This document shows positions 36,605-51,667 of a stretch of 64,000 nucleotides of DNA, piece by piece. How positions within the stretch are numbered: the stretch's first letter is position 1; the number at the start of each line of letters is the position of its first letter. The notes under the pieces were generated by a model, which ran no database searches, was not told the DNA's origin, and saw only the letters and a list, made by a program, of their open reading frames with translations. This DNA comes from Chrysomallon squamiferum (lineage: Eukaryota > Mollusca > Gastropoda > Neomphalida > Peltospiridae): NCBI GenBank assembly GCA_012295275.1, contig CM022679.1:1835775-1899774 (forward strand), given 5' to 3'. The translations under genes and the position numbers were made by a program.

Positions 36605-39600
36605 GTTGTTTTTTTTTTTTTTTTCCGTTGTTGTTGTTGTTAGATACAGTGTGTGTTTAAGTAACAGAGTGAAGCTTATATGTCTGTTATGAAAACAAAA
36701 GCCCAGTGTGGAAGATCAGTTTACAGACCTCTGGTCACACAGTTTCTTGTAGGCTTTTCTCATGAGGAATCCTCGGATGTGGGCTTGCAGCAGAGAAATA
36801 ATCTTTGTGAGTCGCTCATCACGCAAGTCCTCAAGATAACCCAGCACTCCAGCCTTGAAGAAGACTTTGGTGAGACCAAGACGATACTTCTCTGTGTCCA
36901 TCTCCAGGGCCTGCAGAATCTTTTCTGACACCAGCTTACCTTCAACAAATCCCTGAGGAATAGCATTGGGAGCCAGGATTGAGTATCTGTAATAGAGAAA
37001 TGTAGTATTCATACATATTTAAAACACTCTGGTTTTATTAATTCAGCTAGAAAGCTATAGTCAGATTTTACATCTAAGCTGTGCTAGTTACATCACACCT
37101 AAAAATTATATACATTTAAACGAATTTTGTTATGTCCATTTAGCAACTAAAATTATTTTTGAAAAGAATAAGAAAAAACATATAAGTTAAAATATTATAA
37201 TTTGCATTATTAACTAAAACAAAAGATGCTTAATTAATTTAAATACTTTATTTTTAAACAACTTTGCAGGATAAATGAAACTATTCAGTACACCACATCA
37301 AACTCTGTTTCACAAATTTTAACACTTAAAAAACCCCAGTTTAAATATATCATAGTCACACACAGATATTCTTAAACTGATTTAACACTACTTATGAATA
37401 CATGGGTTTTAACTCTACAGTTTTAAAGCATGTATTTTTAAAGTATATAGACAGGATGAGGTATAAACGTGCTGACAAACCTCTGCTTGAACTCTGAATA
37501 GATGATTCTGTTGGGGAATCCCTTTCTGCAGATACGGATGCCCTCAAGCACACCATTACACCTCAACTGATGCAGTACCAAGTGAGCATCAATCAAACCT
37601 GAGAGTAAATCATGTTGTACACTAACAGTTGTGTGTTTTCTTTATTGTATAGTGAACATATGATAAAAAGCTGCAGTTATTAATTATCATAAAGGTATTT
37701 TACCCAAATCCATAAAGACGAAAGCATTTGGATGGCATTGATTTGAAATAATACATGAAGAAGAACTGATTTTGTGTTGCAGTAAACTGTTTGTTTATAT
37801 GATCTAAATTATTTTAATGCTGTTCACATGACATAACTATAATTACTGGTAAAGAAGGAAAATGATTCAAAGTTTTTTTAAATTATAAACCCAAATATGA
37901 ACTGACTTAAATTTAATATCAAAAATAAAAGTATGCATTGGTTTTTGATAATCAGCTGGGGTGCCTGGCTGGATTGAGAAACAGTTATTATACTTATAAT
38001 GTGACCTATAATAAATTACCTGGTGTTTTGAACTCGTTGGGGATGATGCAACGCACAAAGTGTGGATGTGTGCTGTACAAGTTCTTCATCAGTTTGTTCA
38101 GAGACTCCTAAAATTCAGTATTTTCTTTATTAGCATCATCAAGTTTGCATGAGTTAAGTATTAAGTGTGTTTTCAGATTCACTAACTTAAAATTATTTCT
38201 TAAACAATTTGAAGAAGAAAGAATCAGAAATAAAGCAACTGATATGAAAGAGAGGAAAAATGCTTAAACATGTAAAACTTTTACACTGAATACATGAGAG
38301 TTAGAACCAGTTATTATCGAATCTTTATAATAAGTGAACAAATTTCAAAAACAAACTGTTCTTAAGCTGTGCTGTTACAAACTTTTGAACACTGAAAATC
38401 ACTAGGAAGTGGAATCTAATTATATTAACATGCAAATTTATTTTACTCATCAAAATACTAAATCTGCTTCCACAAGTGATTCAAAAAATGATTATATAAA
38501 AAAAAAAAATGTTAGATTTAAAAAAACAAAAACAAATGGGGAGTGTAAAGTGTGTAATCATGCTTTTTAATAAACCTGTCTAGTTTTACTGGTGCTAATA
38601 AAATAAAAATTTTATTTACTTTTTAATTTGTTTTTAAAGGGTACAAAAAAAAAAAAAAAAATAAATGAATTAAAAAATTATAAATATTTGAAAACAAAAC
38701 AAACAAGGTATGGATACTAAATTATTTGCTTAAAGGGGTGTAACTCTTAACAACTCAAGAATTAAATGTCTAACTTGTGGAAATAACACAAAGTAGGTGG
38801 GTTGTTGAAAAAAAACAACTAGGAACTGTTAAGATAACTTCTACAATAACTCTGCACACTCAGACACCACAACTCTAGGACTTTTGTTAAGTGTACACTA
38901 AAGGGGCATAACTGTGGGTGTCACACTAGAAAAACCTTATGAGTTGACGAGATTGTCTGGAAAGCTGCACTCTTCTTCTTTTTACCTCCAACCTCAGCTG
39001 GTAAAAGAATACACAACATTGCTAATACACTGTACAACACAAGGCTTGCTGTAAGTTCAACAAGTCTTTGACCTCTGTTGTATATGTCCTGCTAATGCAA
39101 CTATAAAATGTGTATGCTGCACAAAAGCTGGTATAATGAATTTTGTCTGGCTGACCTGTAACTTTTCTTTTTTCTTAAATAGATAATTTCAATATCACTA
39201 TCTGAATGTAATATTAATTTCATTTTCATAAAGTTAATATTACTACTGTCACCCACCCCCTACTATATGAAATAAATCTTCTTTTTTTCTTTATTTTTTT
39301 TAACTTTAACTACATCTTCCAGTTATAATATTCTTCTTTACCAGAACAAATGAATAAAAAATCTTATAAATATACGAGCATTGTGCAACATTTTCATCAT
39401 GTACGAGTTGCATGAGCAAATAATAAAAAAATATACATAATTAAAGTCCTCTGTCCTCTACAAGTTGCGCTTACATCAGTGTATATATTTCCATACAAAT
39501 ATAAAACACTAGATGTTCAGTTCTTGACAGTATTAAATTCATAATCCAAAATGAAAAAATTTCAGTAAAAAAATAAAAACAAAAGCCTTTCCCTCACTTG

Positions 39601-41036
39601 AGCTGTAAGGAAATGATATTGGGGATATAAAATAAAACAACCCCCAATAGCTTAGTTAGTTTTAGAAGACAAAACAAATTGTTTATTTATCAGAAATGTT
39701 TAAAATCGGCAACATTCTGGTGGTGTAAAACTTATAGAGAACAGCTGGATCGGTCACAAGTGTTAACATGTTCGTACCCTGTGCATGTGTGACACAGTCA
39801 TAAAACTGGCACCTTTCCGACGTCGTTTCACTTCCACCTCAGCAGCTTCTACAGAGTAAAATCAATGTAAAACATGCAGTAACTACACCTTTTTTTCTCT
39901 TTTATTATTATTTTAAATAATTCTTTTAACTTTTAAACTATTATTGGCAAAAATATTTAATAATAAAATTTAATCTCTTATTTTTATATAATTACTATTA
40001 CTATTATTTTTGTGGTTAGTGTTGTTGTTATTATTATTAATAATAATATTATTGTCATTTTCATTATTATCATCATCATCATCATCATCAGCATCATCAT
40101 TGTCATTGTCTTTCTCAATGTAAGCCACATGCAGTCTGATCAACCTGTTAAATTAAAGTATTATGTAATGAAGAGTGATGATGTATAAACATGAACCTTA
40201 AGAACTCTGTTTTTATTTCATATCAATTATAGTACACAAAAACAAATCCTTTATAAAAACATTTTATCATTATTGACACAAAACATTTATCAAACTCAGT
40301 CAATTCTTTATAATTTCATTCTATTACTTAAATACATTAATAATGTCACTGACCTTCTTGTGGTGCAAACAAAGCCTGGACAAATTTCTCTTTAGAGTGA
40401 GCAAGTAGATCCACCACAGTTTCATTCAGTGGATCCTTGTTCTTGTCCAGCCAGCCATTGATGTTGTATGGTACCTGAAAATACCATTATATCCCATTCT
40501 GAACTGACTGATCATAAAACAGTTTAAACATTTATAATCATTTCTCCACTACCATTGTCTCCTTGTGTATTTGTAGACAGTTAGGCAATACAAATTACAT
40601 GCTTTGAGTTAGGATCCAATGATATGATACTCAGAAATATTCACTTATATTTGTGACACTATTCTTGTAGTTATATTCAGCAATAATTTGATGGTTAATG
40701 TGCATTAATGAAAATACTTATAGCAGTAGAAATACCAGTACTTAGAAAATAAATGTTATTTGAAATTTCAACATAGTAAACAATTATGTGTAAAAGCTCA
40801 CACTGTAATAAAATATAACATACAGTGACTTTTTTAAATTAATATTAACAACAGTTTATATGTTTATATGTAAAAAAAAAAAAAAAAAAAAAAAAGAATA
40901 TCTAAATAAATAAAAATACCAGTAAACACCAGTTTTATATCAAATTCAAAATTATTATCTCTGATACATGCATTTTGTCATTTTGTATTTTTTGCATATT
41001 TTAGTATGTATGTATGTGCCGGTGCATAAATGCATG

Positions 41037-41074
<38 letters not shown>

Positions 41075-43884
41075 ATACTAAATAATTATTAAATATACAA
41101 ACCACTCCAGCATAATGTTTCAAAGCGAAATGGCCATGTGCTGCACCCTTTGTACCCTTGACAGGCTTCATGAAGTTAGGAGTTTTACCCATGTGATTGG
41201 CAAACAGTTTCTCCTGGAACGTCTTGTCAGAGGCCTTGGGGAACATGCACTCTTCCTCTAGAATTGACAGCAGTCCCATAGGCTGAAACAGTCATATCAA
41301 TGACTTTTAAAATTCTCTGAAAAGTTCCAACTAATAAAATCTCAACAAATAAGAATTTATTAATGAAATAGGCTGAAATAGTCATTTTAACAAAATTTGA
41401 ATAATTCTTCATTAAAACAAAGAATTAACAGCAATCCCATAGTCTGAAATAGTCATTTTAACATATCTTGAATCATTTTTAATTAAAACAAAGAATTGAC
41501 AACAAACCCAGAGGATGAACTATTTTAATATCATCTGAATAATCGCATTCTAGGTAACATTTAACATACTTTAAACAGTTCAGATTAATACAACAAATAA
41601 GTTTAAAACACAGAACCTGAATTCATGTGGCAAGTTTTAATCTATGGGTTGTTTAAATTATTAGGTCCTTAATACTAATAGTTTTAAAACATAATCTTGA
41701 AATTCATTTAGAAAAGTGTTATTCATAGAAATTATCAAACTACTATGAATTCAACAAAAAAAAAAAATTTAAAACAGACCAGTCAGTAAAATATTAAAAA
41801 CATCTATACACATACACACGTATGTATGTACGTACGTACATGCATGCATGCATACATACATACATACATACATACATACATACATACATACATACATACA
41901 TACATACATACATACATACAGATATAAATATAGATATATCAGCATCTATGTGAGTACATAATATTTAGCATGTATGCTTACCTTTTCAATAAGATCAATG
42001 CAGGCCTGCAAGTCCATACCAAAGTCAATGAATGTCCATTCAATGTTCTCTTTCTTGTACTCCTCCTGCTCCAGAATAAACATGTGATGGTTGAAGAACT
42101 GCTGTAATCTCTCGTTAGTGTAGTTGATACACAGCTGTTCAAAACTGTTGAACTGAAAACACGTAAAAAACAAATACTTCACCTAAAAATGTATCACTAA
42201 CCACTGCCAGTCTAAATACAGTGAATATGCAGCCTTGATTTGTGAGTGAAAGATGTGGGGGTTTTTATTTCGTTGATTATTACTGTTTCATTTTTTTAAT
42301 ACCTCAAGTTCATAGTTTTAAGCCTTAAAATCGATGTTTGACATCTCTGTCTAAGTTCATTTATTAATAAAAAATGTAGAGAATGAAGTGTTTACTTTGG
42401 ACATAAATAATTTAAGTTATAAGATTTTAAATTCTAACACACATATAAAAAGATTTTAAAAAATTGAACTGAAATTGTAATTTTTGTTGTTGTATGCTTA
42501 CATCAAAGATTTCAAAGCCAGCAATGTCTAGTACACCAATGAAGAACTGACGCTTGTTCTTTGTATCCAAACTCTTGTTGATACGTATGACCAAAGCTTT
42601 GAACATGCGGTCATACAGGGACTTGGCCATGGCATTCACAGAGTAGACTACTTGATCTTTGGTTCGACCCTGGGTCACATATTCATTGCCTACTTTGATC
42701 TTGGGTTTGAGGAGAGCTTTGACAAAATCTCCAGTATTGATACCCAACAGGAAGGCACACTTCTCAGCCTCTGTAACAAATGACAATAATTAGTATCAAT
42801 AAATGATTATGACATTACAGTTAGTCATGTGGATTTTGTTACACATTTAATATTAAGCATGGCCCTTGATAAGCCAATCAAGGACTACTGATGGAAGCAA
42901 CCTAATTAAGTAAAGCAAAAAACACTGATCTATTATCTGCACAAATACTGATCATATCAATTTCACATAGCTTGCACAAATCAGCCACAAATTACTAATA
43001 TAATAAAATTAATTCCAAATAAAAAATATAATCAAATTTATTACAAAATTAAAACTATAATAAAAATAATTCCAAATTAAAACTATAATCAAATTTATTA
43101 CAAAATTAAATCTATAATAAAATTAATTCTGAATTAAAAATATACTAAAATTATTTCAAAATGAAAAATATAATAAAAATAATTCCAAATTAAAAATACA
43201 ATTAACTGTGAATTAAAACCAGTATATATATATTAGTAAAACCAATATAATTATATATCTGAATGGACATTTCATCTTTAATTATCAATTAAAAATAACA
43301 TTAATTCAGAATCATAACCAGTATAATTAAATATTAGTTCTGAGTGAACATTTCACCTGAAGTGCCATCAGCCTCAGCCTGCTCCTCTCTTGGCCTCTGT
43401 TTGAACTTCATCTCACCAAAGTGGATGACAGCTCCAGTACATCTGTACATGCTGTTCTTCTCATCACCGGTGAAACCCAACACATCAAAGGCAACCTACA
43501 ACATGAATTAATTCAGCAGTTCTATAAATTAATTAACTTGTATACTTTTATCATCACAGGAGAAACCCAACACATCAGAGGCAACCTACAAATGAATTAA
43601 TTCAGCAGTTCTATAAATTAATTAACTTGTATACTTTTATCATCACAGGAGAAACCCAACACATCAGAGGCAACCTATGTTACATTAATTAACTTGTAGA
43701 TCTTAACAGGATGCTTTTGTCAAATAGATAACTAAATCAGACTAGATAAAACAGTGTGATTATAAATGTTTAAATTATTATTATTGGTTCTTTTATTTTC
43801 ATTTATTATTATTATTATTTCTTTTTTATAATTATTATTAATGGGTTTTTATTTTATTTATTTATTTATTTATTTATTATGTTG

Positions 43885-43926
<42 letters not shown>

Positions 43927-46900
43927 GATCTGTGGTAATTATAAGTGATGAATATCTTTCTTTTTAGTTAAGTGATACATACATCAGTGAGTTTCATTTC
44001 TTCTGGGTCATCAATGCCATCTGCAGTGAGAGCCCCTTGGTTGATGAAGCTGTAGAGTCCAGCATCAGGGTTCATCAGTAGCTGATCTGTATCAAAGGTG
44101 ATATATATAACACAGGGAACACAGGACAGATACATGTAACACATAAAACACAGAGACAGATACACACAACACATGAAAAACAGGGACAGACACAAGCTAA
44201 CATTCTCATGATCTGGTAGGTACATCCATGACACTTTTCATTTTACTGATGTTCATATTATTATTAATGCAAATGGTCGCTTCTTGTCAAATCTAAATTT
44301 TGTGGAAAAAAAAGAAGTTAAAAGTACTAATCATAATAATAAAGTTAAATTAAAATGTTTTTTTTATCAAAACTTGATATATTTTCATTAAATTTAATTT
44401 CTTATATTTATTTGAGACAAAATTAAGTTAAATATCTGTATCAGTTAAAAACCATTCTTTACACTGTATGTTTGCTGATAACTTAACATACAGCTTCCAG
44501 TACACACTTATTTGTTGTATTTTCTAAATAACTGTAAAATGTATGATACCAGCCAACTCTTTGATGGCCCCAGAACACAGCTGGTAGAAAATATGGTAGT
44601 TTCTTTCTTGAGGTTGCTGGAAGGTTACCCGAGATTTCTCAAGCAGGTCTGAAAACAAAGTTATAGAAAAAATCAGTTATTTGTTATAAGTATTAATCAG
44701 TGTAAACCAGCTGTATAACCTTTATTTGCAATTATTTTGTATGTTATTTTGAGCTTCTTTAATACAATTACAGATTTACATGCATGTCCATCAAATCTAA
44801 ATAATAAATTACTGTTTATTATAAGGTACATTAGAAGTGAGAAACAAATGAATGAATATAACTTAATATTTAAAGTTAATAAATGATATGATGTTTATAG
44901 TCAAAACCTGCTTTCTTACCACATAATCTCTTAATGAGTGTCCAAAACCAACAAACATTAATTTTTACATTTATCTTTTTCCTGAATCCAGGGGTATACA
45001 AAACTTTGATAACTTAGTAACTGGAATGGGCAATAGGACAATATATGTATTGACAAGGATTGATCCAGCAACTATACACAAGGCAGTTAAAATTAATTTG
45101 ACTTACATGTCTCAATGTCAGCACCTGCTATCTTGCCTTGTGTACCGAAGTGGATACGGATAAACTTACCCTAGAACAGAACATTCAGATTAAACTCTGT
45201 GGAAATGTATAATACTTTGAAAGATAAACATCATATTTAGCTCTGAATAATTATGTCTGCAATCTTGAAAATATAAAATATATTTTGTGTTAAGATAAAG
45301 TAATAATTCATTAAAAGTAGACATTGATTTGAAATACAGTTTAAAATTAACAAAGGTTTTAGTGTATGAATGTTGTTTTGTTGTGTGATATATTTACTAT
45401 ACAGTAATATCCACAGTATGTACTCACTGTTATTACCAAAATAATTTTAATTGCTGAAATATTAATATTAGTAAAGAAACAAAATTTTTTTTTTCTTTAT
45501 GCATTTGCATTCAATTCTGAATCATAGACTAACATTCTGCCCTAGTATCATGAAATGTGTTCATATTTACATTAATACATATAACATTATAATCAGTTGT
45601 AAAACATTTGTATTCTGTAAACATCCTTCTCATCTCCATGATGAACATTTGACTCAGGACTGACCAAAGAGAACATTGGATGTAAAATTATTAAAATAAA
45701 TTCACTGTTGCAATGTTTAAATTCACTGACACAAATGAAAGTATATGTTTGTAACATAAGAATTATGATATGATAAATGATTCTGAAAGGTGTCAGCTGG
45801 TAATAGATTAGTTAAGACAGTTCAATGAATGATTGCTTTTATGTTACCGGATGTATTATAGAGCTGATCAGACATAATGATTATTTAAAAGATACTGGAT
45901 GTACTACAGATTAGATTATTAAAAAGACAAGTAAAGGTTAAAATAAATGAGAAGTGTTACGTACAATTGAAAAAGTATAAGTTAGTTGTTTTTAGTTTAA
46001 CAGTGTTACTCTTGTTACGCTTGTTGTTTCATACTTACGAATCTGGACGAATTGTTATTACGTGTTGTCTTTGCATTACCATATGCTTCTAAAACAGGAT
46101 TAGCCTGGATGATCTGATCTTCTAGGGTTCCAATCTGGGTTCCACACAACACACAGAAGGGAAGGAGGGGTGAAAAAAAGGGAACAAGTTATGAGTATAA
46201 CTTTCACGGCAATCTGTATAGTCAAACTAATATTAAAAGGTTGGAAGAAAGGAGGTACCCTCTCTTGATCACACAGGTCAGGCTACAAGTCTAAAAACAA
46301 CTTATTGAAAGAAAATGTATATTAGGGATGAAAAACAAAGTGGGAAAAGTTATCAGTCCATGTTACATGGTAAGAAAGGATGTTGACAAACATCTTCTAC
46401 ATGCTTTGGAAAGCTGAAATAAAAACAGATTAAAACAATTCCAAACAGATGGTTAAAAGATTTTAGTGGTGGGAATTGCTGCAATGAAAAACTGATTTCG
46501 TATGACACTGTAATTCCTGGTGTATCAATGAGAAGTACCATGCTGATGAAATGCTTGATGGTTATAGTATTATATATGTGTATGTTAGTATGAGTTTCTA
46601 TACTTGTGTCAAAAACCATAAAAGCTGCATGCAGTAAAATAACTCAATGCAAATATTTGTCAGATACAAAACACACACCAACGCAGCGCAGTATGACAAA
46701 AAGTAATAAATATTTAATCCAGTACTTCGACTTCCAAAGCAACCACCTCCTAGGAAGCACGCAGCGTCATGGCTGACTACAACATGGACATGATCTGCAG
46801 CATCAACTGTTGGCACACGTGGCTGAAGAGCAAGCATGATTTTGTTTCTAACTGTAGACTATCTGGCTTTGGTCTACACTACGACTAGACCACTACTCAA

Positions 46901-47684
46901 CTAAACAACCTGCATAAGAGAAAGACATCATTTATAGCATCATAAAGTACACTTCGAGGAATTGTCATTATACATGAAACTCTGTCATTCTGTCATTTTC
47001 AGTAAAGACTGTAATTTAAATATTTACATTAAAACAATAAGAAGAAAAGAAGTAGAAGAAGAAGAAGAAGAATTTAAGGCGAAAAAATATAGTAAATTAT
47101 CTGAAAATAGTATATTTAAGGTTAAACTAATTATATTACTAAAGTTATGCCAATGCTAAAACAAATTAAATATAAAATTATCCTTGAAATGGTAAGTAGA
47201 TTCCAAAAAAAGTGCCATAATTTCAATATTTTACCAGTTATGCATTTTTTCTTCTTTTTTTTTTTTTGGTTTAATGTGTGAGTGTTTTAGCTTTTTAAAA
47301 AGTTGTCCAAGGGAGAAATGGTTAAGGAATTTTATGTTAATATAAACAGTTCCTCGATTTAACTGTAAAAATCATCTGAAAAAATTGTGTCTACATTAAA
47401 ATTATCAAGATGTTTATGTTAGGTTAGAGGAATGGGGGGGGTTTTTGGTTTTTTGTTTTGTTTTGTTTTGTTCTCAGACTGAACAAGTTTAATGTATGTA
47501 AAATAACAATTTTAGATATTTTAAAAATTAAATTAAATGCAAAAATAAAAATAACTATAGATAAAACGAAATAATTTCAGATGATTTTACATAAAATTCA
47601 CTCCACAGCTTATGATTCTGAGATGGAAGTGAGTCAGGAGTAACTTTCTAAACTAATATAAATTAATTTGATTAATTAATTCAT

Positions 47685-47715
<31 letters not shown>

Positions 47716-50124
47716 AGTAAATAAATTATAAATACAACTACTACTATTATTACTACTACAACAACTACCATTACTACTACTAAAAATGTGATGATAATAA
47801 TAAATGTAATAATTTAATAAATAAAATAAAAAATATGAATAACTTACACATGAAACCTACAAAAATGTAAATAATAAGAAAAAAGAGAAAAACTCTAATT
47901 GTGCAGTTTCCCTCAACTCACTTCCTAACTCAATTCTCAACTCAGTGTGTAGTGAAACCTCTCCATGTTAGCAGTTAGTAAAAGCTGTCAGTGTTAGCTG
48001 TTAGTGACAGGAAATTCTGCAGTTCACGTCGAAGGCTGCAAGCCATGTTGGAAACACAAATACAAACTCTCAGAAGTACAAGACTGTGAAAAAGACAAAT
48101 GGGTGTTCACTCTCAATGCTGGAGTTGTTAAATCAGGTTGAAGATGTGTAAGGAGGAGATGGGGTGTAGGTTGAAGATGGTAAAGAGGAGCTGGGGTGTA
48201 GGTTGGAGATCAAATCCGAGACCACCACTGTCATGTACTTACGAATCTGGAAGAGTTGTTGTTACGGGTGGTCTTTGCATTACCATAGGCCTCCAAAACT
48301 GGATTAGCCTGGATGATTTGATCTTCCAAGGATCCCTGAGTTTCCAAGGTGAAGGTAAAAAGGAAGGAAAGGTTAACTGTTATTAATGGGATTGATTCTG
48401 CTATTGATTCCTTAAGGATGGAACAATACCTTGTGGATAAATTGTCCTTTCTGTGCAGCCCAACTGAAGTTTATCATTAATAAACATTTTAATGAAATCA
48501 GGGTGTTTTTATTGATCATTTGTTTTTTATTCTTTAGTAATTTTGAGCAAAATGAACAATAGTCACTATCAGTGGGGCTACACATTCAGCAACCTAAAAA
48601 AAGAAGGGTTAGATTAATCCAGTTGAAAAGGGGAAAACAGACATAGCTGGTTTATCACGGATAAACCTGAAACCACCCATTCGAGATGCTATAAAAGGGA
48701 AAAGTTGTTGATGTTGGGGCAGTTATTAATTCAACAATGGTTACATGGTGTGCACGCCAGCTGGGAGTCCTTAGTTGAACGTGGTAGTGTGAGGGTGGGG
48801 CACGCGATACTTACAAATCTGGAGGAATTGTTGTTACGTGTGGTCTTGGCGTTACCATAAGCCTCTAGCACAGGATTGGCTTGCACAATCTGATCTTCAA
48901 GGGTGCCCTTCTCTTGCTTCCCATCCTGATACAAGTGGGTTTCAGGGAAGTGGGTGGAAAGTAGTGTTTTCAGTTTATTGGAGAGTTATGGGTGGGGTTA
49001 TTAGGATTTTCATTATTGGACAAAGGGTTAGTGTAATTAATTTGTGTGTTGGGAATTTGGAAAAGAAATAAGAAGAAATAAAAGAAAATTCAAATTATTT
49101 TAATATTTACTTATTTATATACATATATTTAAATATAAGCACATTTTGAATTAAAATTAATAAAACATGCTCATTTTAGAAAAATGCAACAATATAATAA
49201 ATAATAGTGAAGAAATTAATTTTAATTATTTTTATCATCATTCATAAAGATGCTGCTATTAAAAGCATAGAAGCAGTGAGTTCACTGTTAAAATAAATAT
49301 CAGCTCTAGACATTAACAAAAGAGATATATAAAAATAAGTTATCAGAAAATTAACAATGGCTGAAAAAAAGGTTCTTCTATATCTGTGCTTTCAGACTTA
49401 TATGGTAACATACTTCATATTAAATATACAAAACTGAAATCAAAGAATATGTAAAATTATTTCAGCAACAATTGTTTTACAGGTCTGTTATTCACTAATT
49501 TATTTTCATTTCTTATTGAAAATATTTGAGTAAAATTTAAATAATAATAATGTCTTATTCCATAAACTGTACATTCCAAAACATATTTGTAAAAAAAATG
49601 AAAAAATGAAAAAAAAAGGATATTTAATGATAGGTTTCTTTAATGAAGTAACAGATTAATTTAACATTACCTTATAGTCCAAAAATTAAATAATTTGCTT
49701 AAACTTGTACATTCATATTTAAAAGTTTTTGTAATTTACAAGAAAAAAAGAACAGATTTTTTTAAATGTTTAATTTAATATATCATTAAAAAAACTAAAT
49801 TTTTATTTGTAAGGCTTAGCCATAATAATTGTAATTCATATACTGAATAGTTTAGATTTAATAACATCATAATTGCTCATAAAATGTTATTGTCTTGAAT
49901 ACTGTAATGTAGGAGTAGAAATGAATAACATCTAATTATATCCTCACCACTATGAATTAGTTTTACGATAGTTATGAGACAACAACAAAATAAAAATAGT
50001 GATATCAAATAACACTATTTAAAAGATAATTCTAAAATGTCATTTTAAAAAAAATAATAATAATAATAATATATATATATATATATATTGTGATAAAGCA
50101 AAATAAAGAAATAATTTAACTTTT

Positions 50125-50156
<32 letters not shown>

Positions 50157-51613
50157 TTAAAACTGTTGGATTAATTGAATTTGTATAATTTTTATTTTAA
50201 TCTATTTAAATTCTGTTTTCTGAAAAAACACTGACAACAGCAAAATATCTTGTTATGAAATAGAAAACAGTTTTACCTTTTTCTCTTCCTGAGTTGGTTT
50301 ATCTGACATGCCTTTTCCAGCAGCCACAAAGGCAAAATACTGGATTACTTTCTTAGTGTTTTCTGTCTTGCCTGCACCAGATTCTCCTCTAGAAAAATAC
50401 AACAGTTATGTCCCTTTGATAAAGGATTCGAAAATGCAATATCAGATATAGAAGTGAAGTTTAATAATTACATTTTAAAATAATTTTCATGAGCTATCAA
50501 AATACAACACTCCGCTCATACACACACAAAAGTGAAAAATAATAACTCAAAAAGAATGATGCATCCTTCAGTTTTTTAACTTTCATAATCTACCAGTAAA
50601 GAATTTTTCATATTTTTGCCATTTATATTAAAAAGCTAATGTTAATTATAAGGAATTGCTTAAATTAAAGACGAAAAGTAATAAAGAAATCAACTTTCAA
50701 GTGTATGGCTTTTTCTGCACGTTATGCAATTGCAAGATTTGTTTTTATTAAATTTCTAAACTGAATATTTTCTAATCTTTATATTTTTTTTATGATAATA
50801 CAATAAATATGACAAGTGACTTTCAACACTTAAACTCAAAACAAATAATTATTCATTTAGTCATTTATTTTTTTTTTTTTTTTTTTTTTTTGTAATTTCG
50901 CTGGATTATGGCTTGCTAAATAAAAAAGTCAGTGCTTGTCGTCTGAATATTAAATGACCAATGGCGGAAAACTCACGTGATCAACATAGACTGGTTCTCT
51001 CGATCTGAAAGAGGAAAATAAGGTTTTAAAAACTACTGAAAATAAAAATGTGCTAATATATATATATGCTGAAAAGCTTTTTATTTAAATAAAAAATTAA
51101 ATAAAAAATATATTATAAGAAAAAACAAACAAACATGAATTTGTTTTGACCGCGCACTAAACTAGTTATTGTTACAAAGAACCCCGTTTCATATACATCA
51201 GTTAAGACATTAGTAATTGGTCTCTTTGACAAGTTTGATAAGCGCAATTGGGTTCATACAGTTCTGTATGGTACATATATATATTTGCACCAACAGAACA
51301 ACCAAAAAAGAAAATAAATGAAATAAATAAAATAAAAATATTGTGTTAAACCTCAGCTAACAAAGGATAAAACTAAACTGTAAGATCGCCTAAATAAGGT
51401 ACATGGCAATGGCGCGAAGTAATGTGCCTAAATAATGCTGTGTTTAAAATATCTGAGTCAATTTTTTTCTAAAAACATAATTATTAATTTATTTTGTTAT
51501 AAAATTATTGGACTTTGTTCACGTGTATTTGAAACGATCGTAATATTAAATACAAATTTATTATCAAAAATGTTTGATTAAATCTAAGTAAACGCACTTT
51601 TAAAAATTAATAA

Positions 51614-51667
<54 letters not shown>

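Noticed and set aside
46598-46837. Minus-strand open frame with a GGGCFG-like stretch in the MHC intron
   Set aside because: No family recognisable, no splice sites in phase with MHC, short and isolated.
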